Origin: an endosymbiont of Bathymodiolus septemdierum str. Myojin knoll
Lineage (GTDB): Bacteria; Pseudomonadota; Gammaproteobacteria; PS1; Pseudothioglobaceae
Direction: 5' to 3'
Assembly: GCF_001547755.1 (NCBI RefSeq)
Contig: NZ_AP013042.1
Span: forward strand, 620,001 to 684,000
Length of the DNA: 64,000 nt
Each line of letters starts with the position of its first letter. Positions within the stretch are counted from its first letter, which is position 1. Of the stretch, positions 9,611-22,744 are shown one piece after another. A program made the position numbers and the translations under genes. The notes below the pieces were generated by a model, which had not been told where the DNA came from, ran no database searches, and worked only from the letters and a program-made list of their open reading frames with translations.

Positions 9611-10988
9611 AACGACTTTGGATTTTGCATCTTTGGGCGAGGATTTTTTTAAACCCGTTGAAACGCAACCGTTAAAAAATAGCTTTATAATCCATAAAAA
9701 TCAAACGCTTTACAATAAGATTGGTTTGGATTTAGACGATGCCACTTTACTCAAAGTTGCCGCAGGTGAGCAAACCTTTCAAGATACGCAGCCTGTTGCC
9801 AGTATTTATGCAGGACATCAGTTTGGACATTTTGTGGCGCAATTGGGCGATGGTCGTAGTTGCCTAATTGGGCAAACAAACGGATATGAATTATCACTCA
9901 AAGGTGCGGGGAAAACGCCGTATTCTCGTGGCGGGGATGGTCGCGCTGTCTTGCGTTCTTCTATTCGTGAATACCTCTGCTCTGCTGCCATGCAAGGATT
10001 GGGTATTGCCACCACTGAAGCTTTGACTTTAGTCAGTAGCGAGACCGAAGTCTATCGAGAAAATATTGAACCAGGTGCAATTGTGATGCGCACCGCGCCC
10101 AGTCATATTCGCTTTGGTCATTTTGAATTATTCGCTTCCCGTGGGCAAAAAACAGAAGTTAAAAGACTTGCTGATTTTGTCATTGAACGCCATTATCCCG
10201 AATGCCAAGGTGATAATAAGTATGTAGATTTTTTTGCAGAAGTGGTTAAACGCACCGCAAAAATGATTGCCGGTTGGCAAGCACAGGGTTTTGAGCATGG
10301 TGTTATGAATACCGATAATATGTCTATTCTTGGATTGACCATTGACTACGGTCCGTTCGGATTTTTAGAAATTTATGACCCACATTTTATTTGCAATCAC
10401 TCTGATCACGAAGGACGCTATGCATTTGACCAACAGCCGGGTATTGGACTATGGAATGTATCGCGCTTGGCTGATGCATTACACAGTCTCATTGACGATA
10501 AACAGGTCAAAGCTGTATTAGCAACTTATCAACAACATTTAGTGCGTTATTATTCATCATTGATGCGTCAAAAATTCGGTTTGTTTGAAAAGGATGATAA
10601 TGATAATCAACTGATTGGTAATTTTCTCTCTATCCTTTATCAACACAAAAAAGATTATACCAATAGCCTTCGCAACCTGTCCAGTTTGGAAAGTTTATCT
10701 AATGATAAACATTATGAAGCCTGGTTAACAATCTACCAATCTCGCATTGAACAGGACAAAAATATGAAGCGTATTGCGTTAATGAACGCAGTAAATCCTA
10801 AATTCATTTTGCGTAATTATCTGGCGGAAGTTGCTATTCGCAGTGCCCAAGATGACAAAACATACAAAGAAATAGACACCTTATTTAATCTGCTTTCTAA
10901 CCCTTTTGATAATCATTTAGGTTTCGAATCTTATACCAACGAAGCCCCTGCTTGGGCGCAAAATTTAGAAATCAGTTGCTCTTCTTAA
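9603..10988 (+). CDS. selO: SelO family protein adenylyltransferase (YdiU)
   Basis: A 461-residue pseudokinase-fold protein; the family transfers AMP to Ser/Thr/Tyr of target proteins in redox stress responses. Hallmarks visible are [36 protein letters not shown] (nucleotide binding), and [20 protein letters not shown] (metal-binding Asn/Asp). The C-terminus ends in CSS, the position where selenocysteine occurs in vertebrate SelO. The likely start is TTG at 9603, overlapping gatB by 8 bases. It converges with the M50 protease gene, overlapping it by 4 bases. Length is slightly shorter than E. coli YdiU (about 478). Confidence 0.92.
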   Translation: MAKTTLDFASLGEDFFKPVETQPLKNSFIIHKNQTLYNKIGLDLDDATLLKVAAGEQTFQDTQPVASIYAGHQFGHFVAQLGDGRSCLIGQTNGYELSLKGAGKTPYSRGGDGRAVLRSSIREYLCSAAMQGLGIATTEALTLVSSETEVYRENIEPGAIVMRTAPSHIRFGHFELFASRGQKTEVKRLADFVIERHYPECQGDNKYVDFFAEVVKRTAKMIAGWQAQGFEHGVMNTDNMSILGLTIDYGPFGFLEIYDPHFICNHSDHEGRYAFDQQPGIGLWNVSRLADALHSLIDDKQVKAVLATYQQHLVRYYSSLMRQKFGLFEKDDNDNQLIGNFLSILYQHKKDYTNSLRNLSSLESLSNDKHYEAWLTIYQSRIEQDKNMKRIALMNAVNPKFILRNYLAEVAIRSAQDDKTYKEIDTLFNLLSNPFDNHLGFESYTNEAPAWAQNLEISCSS

Positions 10989-11632
10989 AGTAAGCCGCTT
11001 GCTTCAAGCATAAAGGTCTGTAATATTTGGACAATGGGCAAGATGACTTTTTCGAAAATACCCAAGAATAATAAACCCAATAGAATGTATAAACCATAAG
11101 CCTCTAACTTGTTATATTCATACGCTAATTTATTGGGCAACAAAGAGGCAACTACGCGAGAGCCGTCGAGTGGCGGTAAAGGTAGCAGGTTGAACACACC
11201 TAAAACAAGGTTGATACTAATACCAAAACCTGCCATTTTAAGTAAAAATTCGCTGTGCATATCTAATGTAGCCATAACAAGTAAGAGCCATAATAGTGCC
11301 ATAATGAAATTAGACATAGGTCCAGCAAGCGCAACTAAAATCATATCTTGCTTAGGGGATTTAAGTGCGTTGAAGTTAATTGGTACAGGCTTTGCCCAGC
11401 CAAATAGAAATGGAGAGCCGGTAAAATATAAAATTGCAGGCACTAAAATTGTACCAATTGGATCGATGTGTTTAGCAGGATTAAGGGTTAGTCTGCCGAG
11501 CATTTTGGCAGTTGAATCACCGCATTTATTAGCGACCCAGCCATGTGCAACTTCGTGGACGGTGATTGCAAAAAGTACGGGAATAACAGCAATTAAAATC
11601 ATTTGAAAATCAGTCATAGTAAAATCAGTCAT
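10985..11632 (-). CDS. Site-2-protease-family (M50) membrane metalloprotease
   Basis: A 215-residue polytopic membrane protein of the short S2P/YwhC-like group. The zinc-binding HEVAH lies at residues 26-30 in the first transmembrane helix, and the third metal ligand is D156 in NLLPLPPLDG. About five hydrophobic helices are seen. Family members cut substrates within the membrane; the substrate here is unknown. The N-terminus contains a tandem 15-base duplication that gives MTDFTMTDF, so the second ATG (at 11617) could be the start. It is divergent from proS and convergent with selO. Confidence 0.88.
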   Translation of the reverse strand: MTDFTMTDFQMILIAVIPVLFAITVHEVAHGWVANKCGDSTAKMLGRLTLNPAKHIDPIGTILVPAILYFTGSPFLFGWAKPVPINFNALKSPKQDMILVALAGPMSNFIMALLWLLLVMATLDMHSEFLLKMAGFGISINLVLGVFNLLPLPPLDGSRVVASLLPNKLAYEYNKLEAYGLYILLGLLFLGIFEKVILPIVQILQTFMLEASGLL

Positions 11633-11670
11633 AGGTAAAATTAAGGTTTTTTAGATATGACCTATTATAA

Positions 11671-13356
11671 ATGAAAAGCAGTCAAATTCTTATTCCAATG
11701 ACCAAAGAAGTGCCAAATGATGCACAGATTATTTCGCATCAACTTATGATTCGTGCGGGTTTAATTTCTAAACTGGCATCGGGTTTGTATTCTTACTTGC
11801 CGATGGGACTTAAAGTCCTAAAAAAGGTCGAACAAATCATTCGTGAAGAAATGAACATCTCAAATGCACAAGAAGTGCTGATGCCAGTGGCACAGCCTGC
11901 AGAGTTGTGGCAGGAGTCAGGGCGTTGGGAGCAATATGGAGCAGAGTTATTGCGCTTTAATGACCGTCACGGTAGAGCGTTTTGTTTGGGTCCAACGCAT
12001 GAAGAGGTGATTACCAATTTAGCAGGGCAGTATCTTAATAGTTATAAACAATTGCCAGTGAATTTTTATCAAATTCAAACCAAATTCCGTGACGAGATTC
12101 GTCCGCGTTTTGGGGTGATGCGTTCGCGTGAATTTATTATGAAAGATGCCTATTCTTTCCATTTGAATGCGGAAAGTATGCAAGCAGAATTTGAAAAAAT
12201 GCACGCTACTTACTGCCGTATTTTTGAACGCCTTGGTCTGGATTATCGTCCTGTGTTGGCGGATAGTGGCAGTATTGGCGGTGAAAATTCTATTGAGTTT
12301 CATGTCTTGGCAGAGTCGGGCGAAGATGAGATTTGTTTTTCTAATGAGTCTGAATATGCGGCGAATATCGAAAAAGTGGCGTTTTCTGAGCAGACTGCAA
12401 CTTGTTTGCCAAGTGCAACGGAAGAAGAGGTACTAACTAAGAAAAAAACCAGCATTGAAGCCGTGGCTGAATTTTTAAATGTCAAAAAATCGGATTGCGT
12501 TAAAACTTTAATCATTAAAACCAAAGAGGGTTTTAAGGCTTTAGCCTTGCGTGGCGACCACGAATTAAATGAAATTAAAGTACAGAATTTGTACGGTGAA
12601 TTTGAATTGGCAAGCGATGAAGAGATTAAATCTTTGAATTTAAAAAAAGGCTTTATCGGCGTGAAAGGTTTAAACATTGATTTGATTGTGGATTATTCAG
12701 CGGCAGTGATGTGTGATTTTGTATGTGGTGCCAATGAATGGGATAAGCATTTAACGGGTGCCAATTGGACAGACATTAAATTTAAAACAGCCGATTTACG
12801 CAACGCTGTTGCTGGTGACGATTCTCCAGATGGTAAAGGACAATTAGTCATTAAACGCGGTATTGAAGTTGGGCACATTTTTCAACTCGGCGATAAGTAT
12901 GCCAAAGCCATGAACGCCAATGTCGTCGGCGAATCGGGAAAATCAGAAACAATGCTGATGGGTTGTTATGGTATTGGTGTTACTCGTGTGATTGCCGCTG
13001 CTATTGAGCAAAACTACGATGACAGGGGTATTATTTTCCCAGCCAGTATTGCGCCATTTCAAGTGGTGATTGTGCCCATTAATTACACCAAATCTACCCG
13101 CGTTAAGAAACTGACTGATGACTTGTATCAGCAGTGTTTAGATGCCGGTATTGAAGTGTTGCTGAATGACAAGAAAGAACGCGCAGGCATTATGTTTGCC
13201 GAAAGTGAATTATTAGGCATTCCGCATCGGTTGGTGTTGAGTGACACGCATGCTGATAACGGCAACATCGAATACAAAGCCCGAAACAATCCCAATAAAG
13301 TAGAAGTGCCATTTTCAGAAGTATTGTCCTACATTCAAGCTCAGTTAAGCGAATGA
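11671..13356 (+). CDS. proS: Prolyl-tRNA synthetase
   Basis: A 561-residue class II synthetase of the bacterial type. It begins [15 protein letters not shown], has motif 2 ([26 protein letters not shown]), an inserted editing domain (about 225-385) and motif 3 ([17 protein letters not shown]), then the anticodon-binding domain. It charges tRNA-Pro with proline in the cytoplasm. The start at 11671 is the ATG after a short intergenic gap opposite the M50 gene. Its stop overlaps psd as ATGA, indicating translational coupling. Confidence 0.97.
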   Translation: MKSSQILIPMTKEVPNDAQIISHQLMIRAGLISKLASGLYSYLPMGLKVLKKVEQIIREEMNISNAQEVLMPVAQPAELWQESGRWEQYGAELLRFNDRHGRAFCLGPTHEEVITNLAGQYLNSYKQLPVNFYQIQTKFRDEIRPRFGVMRSREFIMKDAYSFHLNAESMQAEFEKMHATYCRIFERLGLDYRPVLADSGSIGGENSIEFHVLAESGEDEICFSNESEYAANIEKVAFSEQTATCLPSATEEEVLTKKKTSIEAVAEFLNVKKSDCVKTLIIKTKEGFKALALRGDHELNEIKVQNLYGEFELASDEEIKSLNLKKGFIGVKGLNIDLIVDYSAAVMCDFVCGANEWDKHLTGANWTDIKFKTADLRNAVAGDDSPDGKGQLVIKRGIEVGHIFQLGDKYAKAMNANVVGESGKSETMLMGCYGIGVTRVIAAAIEQNYDDRGIIFPASIAPFQVVIVPINYTKSTRVKKLTDDLYQQCLDAGIEVLLNDKKERAGIMFAESELLGIPHRLVLSDTHADNGNIEYKARNNPNKVEVPFSEVLSYIQAQLSE

Positions 13357-14129
13357 TTTTCCTACAATATCTTATCCCGCAACATGCTCTTTCGGGATTG
13401 ATGTTTCGTTTTGCTCGCATTGAGAATCGATGGATTAAAAACAAATTCACCCATTGGTTTGTTAAATCTTATCAAGTAGATTTATCTCAAGCCAATCGTG
13501 AAAAAGTAGAAGATTATAAAACTTTCAACGACTTTTTTACGCGTTCTTTAAAGCCCGATATGCGCCCAATTGGCAAAGGTTTGATTAGTCCTGTGGATGG
13601 CGTGGTATCGCAAGCAGGCAGTATTACTAATGGCGATTTGGTGCAAGCGAAAGATAAAAAATTTACCTTAAAGGCTTTATTGGGTAACAAGCAATCCTTT
13701 AAAGATTTCACCACTATTTACCTATCTCCAAGTGATTATCACCGCATCCATGCACCGCTTGATGGAAAGTTATTAAAAATGGATTATATTGGCGGAGATT
13801 TATTTTCTGTCAATAATCAAACCACCAATTCTGTCAATAATATTTTCGCTAGAAATGAACGAGTGGTGTGTTATTTTGATACTTATACCATTGTCTTAGT
13901 TGGTGCAATTTTTGTCGGCAGCATGGACACTGTTTGGCATGGGCAAATAATAACACCGCCTTATGGTAAACAATTCAGTGTAGATTATAGTGACAAGGAT
14001 ATTAGCCTTAAAAAGGGTGAAGAATTAGGGCGTTTTAATATGGGCTCAACGGTCATTTTGTTAAGCAACACCCACCAGTTTGATTTAAAAGTTGGGCAAG
14101 CGGTTAAGATGGGTCAATCTTTGGATTAG
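13353..14129 (+). CDS. psd: Phosphatidylserine decarboxylase proenzyme
   Basis: A 258-residue protein that makes phosphatidylethanolamine from phosphatidylserine at the inner membrane. The protease-like triad residues D82 (SPVDG) and H130/H133 (YHRIHAP) are present. The self-cleavage site is MGST at 230-233, a Met-for-Leu variant of the usual LGST; cleavage between G231 and S232 gives the pyruvoyl prosthetic group. It is translationally coupled to proS by an ATGA overlap and converges on the next gene with a 4-base overlap. Length is somewhat shorter than E. coli Psd (322), within the range of the family. Confidence 0.95.
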   Translation: MIFLQYLIPQHALSGLMFRFARIENRWIKNKFTHWFVKSYQVDLSQANREKVEDYKTFNDFFTRSLKPDMRPIGKGLISPVDGVVSQAGSITNGDLVQAKDKKFTLKALLGNKQSFKDFTTIYLSPSDYHRIHAPLDGKLLKMDYIGGDLFSVNNQTTNSVNNIFARNERVVCYFDTYTIVLVGAIFVGSMDTVWHGQIITPPYGKQFSVDYSDKDISLKKGEELGRFNMGSTVILLSNTHQFDLKVGQAVKMGQSLD

Positions 14130-15370
14130 GGCTTTGTTAGTTTAACCAATTTAATGGTTCTGTCGGAGATTTGCACAATGTCTAGTAAAACATTATCAAT
14201 CTTAATGCTAACATCTCGTTTTGGAATGCTCTGTAATTCTTCCAAAATAAGCCCATTCAAGGTTTTGGCTTTATCAGCACTAAGATTGATACTTAATAAA
14301 GCATTTAGTTCGCGGATACTGACTCTTGGGTCAACCAAGTAACTGCCATCTTTTTGTTTGATGATTTCTTCAATGCTTTCATTTTGATTAGAGGTAAATT
14401 GACCAACAATTTCTTCTAAAATATCCTCTAAAACAATCAAACCACGCACCTCACCATACTCATCCACGACTAAGCCTAAGCGTCTTTTTTGTGCTTGAAA
14501 ATGGGCTAATTGATGCGCCAACGAGGTGCCTTCTGGCACAAAATATGGCTCTTGCACTAATGCCAAAACATTCTCAATACTAAACGCATTCTTGGCATAC
14601 AAGTTGACCACATTACGCATATGCAATACGCCAGTAATATTGTCACTTGATGTATCATAAGTCAATATACGAGTGTGTTGTGTGCGTTGTAATTGTTTGA
14701 TGATTTCACTGGGTTTGTTAATATCAATACTAATCAATTCGTGCTTTGGAATCATAATATCTTCAACTTTAACTTTCTCTAGGTCAATGATATTCAGTAA
14801 CATTTTTTGATAGTTTGAGGCAATAATCGGTTTGGCATTGTCCACCACCATTTTTAATTCTTCTGAACTAATTTCATCTCTTGTGTCTTTGTCTTTAACG
14901 CCAAAGGTTATAAGAATTAATTTACTAAATTGTGCAATTAACCAAACAAAAGGTTTGAAAATTTTAATGAAGATTTCAATAATAATGGAGGCGGGTAGGG
15001 CAACTTTTTCAGGGTATTTGGCAGCAAATGTTTTCGGCGTGGTCTCTGCAAAGACCAAAATCACAAAGGTCAGTGCTAACGATGCTAATACAATTGAATC
15101 TTCCCCCCAAAGTTTAATTGCCAAAATCGTTGCAACGCTGGAAGCAAAAATATTAACCAGATTATTACCCAATAAAATTGTACCAATTAGATAATCTAAA
15201 TTACCCAGTAAGTGCTGAGTGCGTTTGGCTTTTTTGTTGGTTTTGGCAAGGGCTTTTAAACGATAGCGATTAATTGCCATCATTGAAGTTTCAGCAGATG
15301 AAAAGAAAGCAGAGGCTAAGATTAGCCCTATTAAAGTGACGAATAACCAAGAAGTTGAAAGTGATTCCAA
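14126..15370 (-). CDS. CNNM/CorC-HlyC family transporter with CBS domains
   Basis: A 414-residue protein related to YfjD. An N-terminal DUF21/CNNM membrane domain (about 1-180, with SAFFSSAETSMMAI and LLGNNLVNI) is followed by paired CBS domains (about 195-320, VEDIMIPKHELI) and a C-terminal CorC_HlyC transporter-associated domain. Relatives take part in Mg2+/Co2+ handling. The only start giving the whole membrane domain is TTG at 15370, preceded by AAGGTAGGT. It is the last gene of the minus-strand dnaK-dnaJ-eno cluster, 17 bases after eno. Confidence 0.88.
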   Translation of the reverse strand: MESLSTSWLFVTLIGLILASAFFSSAETSMMAINRYRLKALAKTNKKAKRTQHLLGNLDYLIGTILLGNNLVNIFASSVATILAIKLWGEDSIVLASLALTFVILVFAETTPKTFAAKYPEKVALPASIIIEIFIKIFKPFVWLIAQFSKLILITFGVKDKDTRDEISSEELKMVVDNAKPIIASNYQKMLLNIIDLEKVKVEDIMIPKHELISIDINKPSEIIKQLQRTQHTRILTYDTSSDNITGVLHMRNVVNLYAKNAFSIENVLALVQEPYFVPEGTSLAHQLAHFQAQKRRLGLVVDEYGEVRGLIVLEDILEEIVGQFTSNQNESIEEIIKQKDGSYLVDPRVSIRELNALLSINLSADKAKTLNGLILEELQSIPKRDVSIKIDNVLLDIVQISDRTIKLVKLTKP

Positions 15371-15387
15371 GCGATCAGCTACCTACC

Positions 15388-17800
<2,413 letters not shown>

Positions 17801-17820
17801 TATATTTCCTTCAATATAAG

Positions 17821-17846
17821 TAAAAAACCCTCTGAAAACAGAAGGT
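17821..17846 (-). terminator. Hairpin terminator between dnaK and dnaJ
   Basis: On the minus strand, ACCTTCTG-TTTT-CAGAGGGT forms an 8-bp stem (one G-T wobble) with a 4-base loop, followed at once by TTTTTTA. It lies just after dnaK and before dnaJ. It is probably an attenuating rather than absolute terminator, because dnaJ has no other obvious promoter. Confidence 0.65.
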
Positions 17847-17873
17847 TAATTACCGATGATTTTAAAAATTTAT

Positions 17874-19802
17874 TTATTTTTTGTCGTCACTAACTTCTTC
17901 AAAGTCGGCATCAACAACACCATCATCTTTGGTTGCACCCGCATTTGCAGCGTCAGTAAAACCGTCAGATTCTCCCGCACCTGCTTTCGCTTGTGCTTTT
18001 TCAGCTAAGGGTTGTGCCACTTCGGTCAAAGATTGAACTTTGGTGTCAATCTCCTCTTTATCTTCGCCTTTGATTGCAGTTTCCACTGCATCAATTGCCG
18101 CATCAATTGCAGTTTTTTCATCGTCCGAAACTTCTTCTTTCAACTCGTCCATCATCTGCTTAGTTGAATGCACTAACGAATCTGCCATATTGCGAGAAGT
18201 GACTAATTCTTGGAATTTCTTGTCTTCTTCTGCATTTTCTTCTGCATCTTTAATCATCTTTTCGACTTCTTCATCACTCAAGCCACTCGATGCTTTAATA
18301 GTGATGCTTTGTTCTTTACCCGTATTTTTATCCTTTGCAGAAACATTTAAAATACCGTCAGAGTCAATGTCCAAAGTTACTTCAATTTGTGGTTGACCCT
18401 TTGGCGCATTAGGGATGTCTTCAAGGTTAAACTGACCAAGCGATTTATTTGCACTGGCAATTTCTCGTTCACCCTGTAACACATGAATTGTCACTGCCGA
18501 CTGATTGTCCGCTGCCGTTGAGAAGGTCTGATTTGCATTGGTTGGAATTGTGGTATTTTTCTCAATTAACTTGGTCATCACGCCCCCCATTGTCTCAATA
18601 CCTAACGATAAAGGCGTAACATCTAACAATAAGACATCGTTAACATCGCCACTTAAAACACCTGCTTGAATTGCCGCACCCATTGCTACCGCTTCGTCAG
18701 GATTTACATCTTTTTTAGGCTCTTTGCCAAAGAATTTCTGTACTTCTTGCTGCACTTTCGGCATACGCGTAGAGCCACCGACAAGAATCACCTCATCAAT
18801 ATCACTGGCCGATAAATTCGCATCCTTCAAAGCAATTTTACAAGGGTCAATTGAGCGTTTAATTAAATCTTCAACCAGCGATTCTAACTTAGCGCGCGTT
18901 AATTTAATATTAAGGTGCTTAGGACCCGATGCATCTGCCGTTACATAGGGGAGATTAACATCCGTCTGTTCAGAAGAAGACAATTCAATTTTTGCCTTTT
19001 CTGCCGCTTCCTTCAAACGCTGTAAAGCCATCGGGTCATTTTTCAAATCAACGCCTTGCTCTTTTTTAAATTCTGTAACTAAATAATCCATAATACGCTG
19101 GTCAAAATCTTCACCACCCAAGAAAGTATCGCCATTCGTTGACAACACTTCAAAGTGCTTTTCACCATCAATATCTTCCATCTCAATGATAGAGACATCA
19201 AAAGTACCACCGCCTAAATCATACACAACAACGGTTTTATCACCCGTAGATTTGTCCACGCCATAAGCCAACGCTGCGGCAGTTGGTTCATTAATAATGC
19301 GTTTAACATCCAAACCTGCAATCTTGCCTGCATCTTTAGTTGCTTGGCGTTGTGAGTCGTTAAAGTAAGCAGGAACGGTAATTACCGCCTCAGTTACTTT
19401 TTCACCGAGATAATCTTCTGCTGTTTTCTTCATTTTGCCAATCACTTTTGCAGAAATCTCAGGGGCAGCCATTTTCTTGCCGTTTACCTCAACCCATGCA
19501 TCGCCATTGTCTGCCTTTACAATTTTATAAGGCACAAGGTCAATATCTTTTTGCACCGCTTTTTCATCAAATCGACGGCCAATTAATCGTTTAATCGCAT
19601 ATAAAGTGTTTTCAGGATTGGTAACTGCTTGTCGTTTTGCAGACTGACCAACCAACACTTCGTCAGAATCTTTTGGAAACGCAATAATAGATGGGGTGGT
19701 GCGATCACCCTCAGAATTTTCAATAATTTTGACATTACCACCTTCCATAATGGCAACACATGAATTTGTAGTTCCTAAATCAATACCGATAATTTTTGAC
19801 AT
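17874..19802 (-). CDS. dnaK: Chaperone protein DnaK (Hsp70)
   Basis: A 642-residue Hsp70. It starts [21 protein letters not shown] and has the signatures [16 protein letters not shown] and [14 protein letters not shown], the interdomain linker [19 protein letters not shown] and the C-terminal EEVSDDKK tail. It binds unfolded proteins in an ATP-dependent cycle with DnaJ and GrpE (grpE is not in the window). A good Shine-Dalgarno (AAGGAG) and a sigma32-like promoter lie upstream. It heads the dnaK-dnaJ-eno cluster. Confidence 0.98.
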   Translation of the reverse strand: MSKIIGIDLGTTNSCVAIMEGGNVKIIENSEGDRTTPSIIAFPKDSDEVLVGQSAKRQAVTNPENTLYAIKRLIGRRFDEKAVQKDIDLVPYKIVKADNGDAWVEVNGKKMAAPEISAKVIGKMKKTAEDYLGEKVTEAVITVPAYFNDSQRQATKDAGKIAGLDVKRIINEPTAAALAYGVDKSTGDKTVVVYDLGGGTFDVSIIEMEDIDGEKHFEVLSTNGDTFLGGEDFDQRIMDYLVTEFKKEQGVDLKNDPMALQRLKEAAEKAKIELSSSEQTDVNLPYVTADASGPKHLNIKLTRAKLESLVEDLIKRSIDPCKIALKDANLSASDIDEVILVGGSTRMPKVQQEVQKFFGKEPKKDVNPDEAVAMGAAIQAGVLSGDVNDVLLLDVTPLSLGIETMGGVMTKLIEKNTTIPTNANQTFSTAADNQSAVTIHVLQGEREIASANKSLGQFNLEDIPNAPKGQPQIEVTLDIDSDGILNVSAKDKNTGKEQSITIKASSGLSDEEVEKMIKDAEENAEEDKKFQELVTSRNMADSLVHSTKQMMDELKEEVSDDEKTAIDAAIDAVETAIKGEDKEEIDTKVQSLTEVAQPLAEKAQAKAGAGESDGFTDAANAGATKDDGVVDADFEEVSDDKK

Positions 19803-19834
19803 TTTTTTCTCCTTTTTAATTAGTTATGACCCAT

Positions 19835-19862
19835 ATATAAGGACAGTAAAAATATTTTCAAG
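19835..19862 (-). promoter_or_regulatory. Sigma32-like heat-shock promoter of dnaK
   Basis: On the minus strand CTTGAAA (19856-19862), a perfect -35, is followed after 13 bases by CCTTATAT (19835-19842), which matches the sigma32 -10 consensus CCCCATnT at C, C, A, T and the last T. Distance to the dnaK ATG is about 33 bases. Position upstream of dnaK supports the call; the promoter has not been tested. Confidence 0.65.
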
Positions 19863-19967
19863 GAAAAAAAATAAAAAATATAATTTATGATTTTCACACT
19901 TAAAAAAAATAGCATTTATAATAAGTCCTTTGCATTTCGCAATCAAATAATTAAAGGCAAACAACCA

Positions 19968-20303
19968 ATGAATCAAGATTCTTACAAAGAAATGTTGGCA
20001 GGCATACAGGCTTTCCATGATAAGCATGACTTTAAAAATAATGGCGGTGAAGATTTAGTCTATCGCATAGCACTAATGACGGAAGAGTTAGGTGAGATAT
20101 CCAGTTGCGTGACAAAAGGCAAATCCAAGGAAGACTTAGCGGAAGAATCTGCGGATTTATTAATTTTATTAATGGGCACAGCGATTAGTGCAGACTTTGA
20201 TTTAAAGGATGCTTTTTGGAAAAAATTAGATAAGATTATGCAGCGTGAATCTAGGATGGTTAATGGCAAAATTCGTGTGTCGGAATTTAAAGGGGTTAAA
20301 TAA
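19968..20303 (+). CDS. MazG-like nucleotide pyrophosphohydrolase
   Basis: A 111-residue all-helical protein. The MazG-type metal site is visible as MTEELGEISS (EExxE) followed by ESADLLILL (ExxD). Relatives hydrolyse NTPs or dNTPs to monophosphates. The frame is open up to 19887, but the ATG at 19968 has AAAGG upstream and gives the normal domain length, so I chose it. Its stop shares a base with the cmk start (TAATG). It is divergent from dnaK. The substrate is not predictable from sequence. Confidence 0.82.
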   Translation: MNQDSYKEMLAGIQAFHDKHDFKNNGGEDLVYRIALMTEELGEISSCVTKGKSKEDLAEESADLLILLMGTAISADFDLKDAFWKKLDKIMQRESRMVNGKIRVSEFKGVK

Positions 20304-20968
20304 TGAATAACATTTTAGCAATCGACGGACCAAGTGGCGTTGGCAAAGGCACCATCGCTCGTATAATGGCACAGAAACTTGGGTGGCATTTATTAGATTC
20401 AGGGGCAATTTATCGTGCGTTTGCGTTGGCAGTAGATGCCAGAAGGGTAGATATTACAGATGAAGTGGCACTGGAAGCGGTGGCAATTAATTTAGATTTA
20501 ACCTTTAAAACCGAAGCGGAAAGTGAGTTAGTAAGCGTGTTTTTAGATGGTAAGGATGTCTCTAAAGTATTACGCACAGAACAAACGGGTGAAATGGCAT
20601 CTAAAATTGCCTCTATTGGTGTGGTTAGAGCTGCGCTGTTAAAGCGACAAAAAGATTTTGCGCAGGCGCCAGGATTGGTGGCAGATGGACGAGATATGGG
20701 GACAGTAGTTTTTGCCAATGCACCTTTTAAAGTGTTTTTGACAGCAAGCGCACAAGAGCGTGCAAAAAGGCGTCTAAAACAATTGCAAGCACAGGGCACA
20801 ATGGGTATAATGTCGCACATCTTGGCAGAGGTAGTGGCAAGGGATGAGCGAGATTCTTCTCGCAAAAACGCACCACTAAAACCTGCTGATGATGCATTAA
20901 TCATTGATACCACCGAGTTATCGATTGATGAAGTGCTCAATCAAGTAAGCGAATTAGTAACAAAATAA
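20303..20968 (+). CDS. cmk: Cytidylate kinase
   Basis: A 221-residue CMP/dCMP kinase of normal length. The P-loop is GPSGVGKGTI near residue 10; LLDSGAIYRA and DGRDMGTVVF are the CMP-binding and lid signatures, and RDERDSSR is the conserved catalytic segment. It phosphorylates CMP and dCMP in the cytoplasm. It is coupled to the MazG-like gene and precedes rpsA, the common gammaproteobacterial order cmk-rpsA-ihfB. Confidence 0.97.
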   Translation: MNNILAIDGPSGVGKGTIARIMAQKLGWHLLDSGAIYRAFALAVDARRVDITDEVALEAVAINLDLTFKTEAESELVSVFLDGKDVSKVLRTEQTGEMASKIASIGVVRAALLKRQKDFAQAPGLVADGRDMGTVVFANAPFKVFLTASAQERAKRRLKQLQAQGTMGIMSHILAEVVARDERDSSRKNAPLKPADDALIIDTTELSIDEVLNQVSELVTK

Positions 20969-20971
20969 ACC

Positions 20972-20993
20972 AAAGTCTAAGCGGTTAGACTTT
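20972..20993 (+). other. Hairpin between cmk and rpsA
   Basis: AAAGTCTAA-GCGG-TTAGACTTT is a perfect 9-bp inverted repeat with a 4-base loop, three bases after the cmk stop, followed by TAAAAT rather than a long T run. It could be a weak terminator, an RNA-processing site, or part of the rpsA leader. Confidence 0.5.
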
Positions 20994-21068
20994 TAAAATA
21001 AATTAACCCGATAAATACCAACTTATACCGTTGTTGGATTTTTTACCGGTCAACATCAAGAGAACAAT

Positions 21069-22742
21069 ATGTCAGAATCATTTGCAGAACTATTTGAAAA
21101 TAGTGTAGAACAACAAAATACCAAAATAGGTGCCTTATTAATGGGTACAGTCGTCGATATTAATCGTGAAAAAGCGATTATTAATGTTGGTTTGAAATCA
21201 GAGGGCTTTGTTTCTCTGGACCAATTTAAAGACGCGAAGGGTGAACTAGAAATTGCCGAAGGCGATATCGTAGAAGTTGCCTTGGAGTCTATTGACGACG
21301 GTTTGGGTCATACTTTATTATCACGCGAAAAAGCGAAACGCATTAAGTTATGGCAGACGCTTGAAATTGCAATGAATCAAAAAGAAGTGGTTACTGGTAT
21401 TGTTACCGGTGCCGTTAAAGGCGGACTTACTGTTGATATTGGTGTTGTTAAAGCATTTTTACCAGGTTCATTGGTAGACACTCACCCAGTTAAAGATTTT
21501 TCATACCTTACCGGTCAAGAAATTGAAGCAATTGTTATTAAGATGGACGAAGTTAGAAACAACATCGTTATTTCTAGAAAAGCGGTTATGCAAGAAGCCA
21601 ATTCTGCTGACAGAGAAGCGTTACTTGAAGGTCTTGAACAAGGTCAAGAAATTGAAGGTATCGTTAAAAACCTTGCTGACTACGGTGCATTCGTTGACCT
21701 TGGCGGTGTTGATGGTTTATTGCATATTACTGACATCTCATGGCAGCGCGTTAACCATCCGTCTGAGAAGTTGACGATTGGCGATAAAATTATCGTTAAA
21801 ATCCTTAATTACGATAAAGAGAAAATGCGTGTTTCATTAGGACTTAAGCAATTGACTGCAAGTCCTTGGGATAACATCTCCGACCGTCTACCGTTAGGTA
21901 AGAAAGTCTTGGGTACGGTTTCTAATTTGACAGATTACGGAGCGTTTGTTCGCATTGAAGAGGGTGTTGAAGGTTTGGTGCATGTATCAGAAATGGACTG
22001 GACTAACGCCAATGCTCGCCCTTCTAAGATTGTTAAACTTGGTCAAGAGGTTGATGTGGTTGTTTTGGATGTTCAAGAATCTAAGCACCGTATTTCATTG
22101 TCAATGAAACAAGCGCAAGAAAACCCTTGGGAAGCCTTCGAAGCGAGCCATAATAAGGGTGACAAGATTGGTGTAACTGTTAAATCAATCACAGACTTCG
22201 GTTTGTTCGTTGGTCTTCCAGGTGGTATTGATGGTCTAATTCACTTAGCCGATCTTGCTTGGGAAAAATTACCAGCAGACGAGTTAGTTTCTAATTATTC
22301 TAAAGGTCAAGAGCTTGAAGTGGTTATCTTAAATATCGATGCAGAAAAAGAACGAATTTCATTAGGTATCAAGCAATTACAAGAGGACGATTTCTCATCT
22401 TATGCAACCTCTAACAAGAAGGGTTCAGTGGTTAAAGTAACAATTACTGAGGTTACACCTCGTGGTGCAGTTGTTGCCTTGGCAGACGATGTTACAGGTT
22501 ACTTGAAAGCTGGTGAAATCTCAGAAGAGCGTGTTGAAGATGCGTCAACCATGTTGAAAGTGGGTGATGAAATCGAAGTAGCGATTATTAATATTGACAG
22601 AAAGACGCGCAATGTTTCAGTCAGTATTAAGGCGAAAAATTCAGTAGAAGAAAAAGCGGCAATGGCAGACTACAATAAGCAATCTTCTAGTGAAATAGAA
22701 GGGGCAACGCTAGGTGATTTGTTAAAGAAAGCTAAGAAGTAA
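21069..22742 (+). CDS. rpsA: 30S ribosomal protein S1
   Basis: A 557-residue S1, the same length as the E. coli protein. Six S1 (OB-fold) repeats are recognisable from their recurring GxVxxxxxxGAFVxL...GLxHxSD pattern, for example GIVKNLADYGAFVDLGG and GTVSNLTDYGAFVRIEEG. It binds mRNA leaders and helps 30S subunits load. About 100 bases separate it from cmk, including a hairpin, room for a regulated leader. ihfB follows after 2 bases. Confidence 0.98.
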   Translation: MSESFAELFENSVEQQNTKIGALLMGTVVDINREKAIINVGLKSEGFVSLDQFKDAKGELEIAEGDIVEVALESIDDGLGHTLLSREKAKRIKLWQTLEIAMNQKEVVTGIVTGAVKGGLTVDIGVVKAFLPGSLVDTHPVKDFSYLTGQEIEAIVIKMDEVRNNIVISRKAVMQEANSADREALLEGLEQGQEIEGIVKNLADYGAFVDLGGVDGLLHITDISWQRVNHPSEKLTIGDKIIVKILNYDKEKMRVSLGLKQLTASPWDNISDRLPLGKKVLGTVSNLTDYGAFVRIEEGVEGLVHVSEMDWTNANARPSKIVKLGQEVDVVVLDVQESKHRISLSMKQAQENPWEAFEASHNKGDKIGVTVKSITDFGLFVGLPGGIDGLIHLADLAWEKLPADELVSNYSKGQELEVVILNIDAEKERISLGIKQLQEDDFSSYATSNKKGSVVKVTITEVTPRGAVVALADDVTGYLKAGEISEERVEDASTMLKVGDEIEVAIINIDRKTRNVSVSIKAKNSVEEKAAMADYNKQSSSEIEGATLGDLLKKAKK

Positions 22743-22744
22743 CC

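Noticed and set aside
20410-20940. A 176-codon minus-strand frame within cmk
   Set aside because: It is antisense to cmk and its composition is that of a shadow frame.
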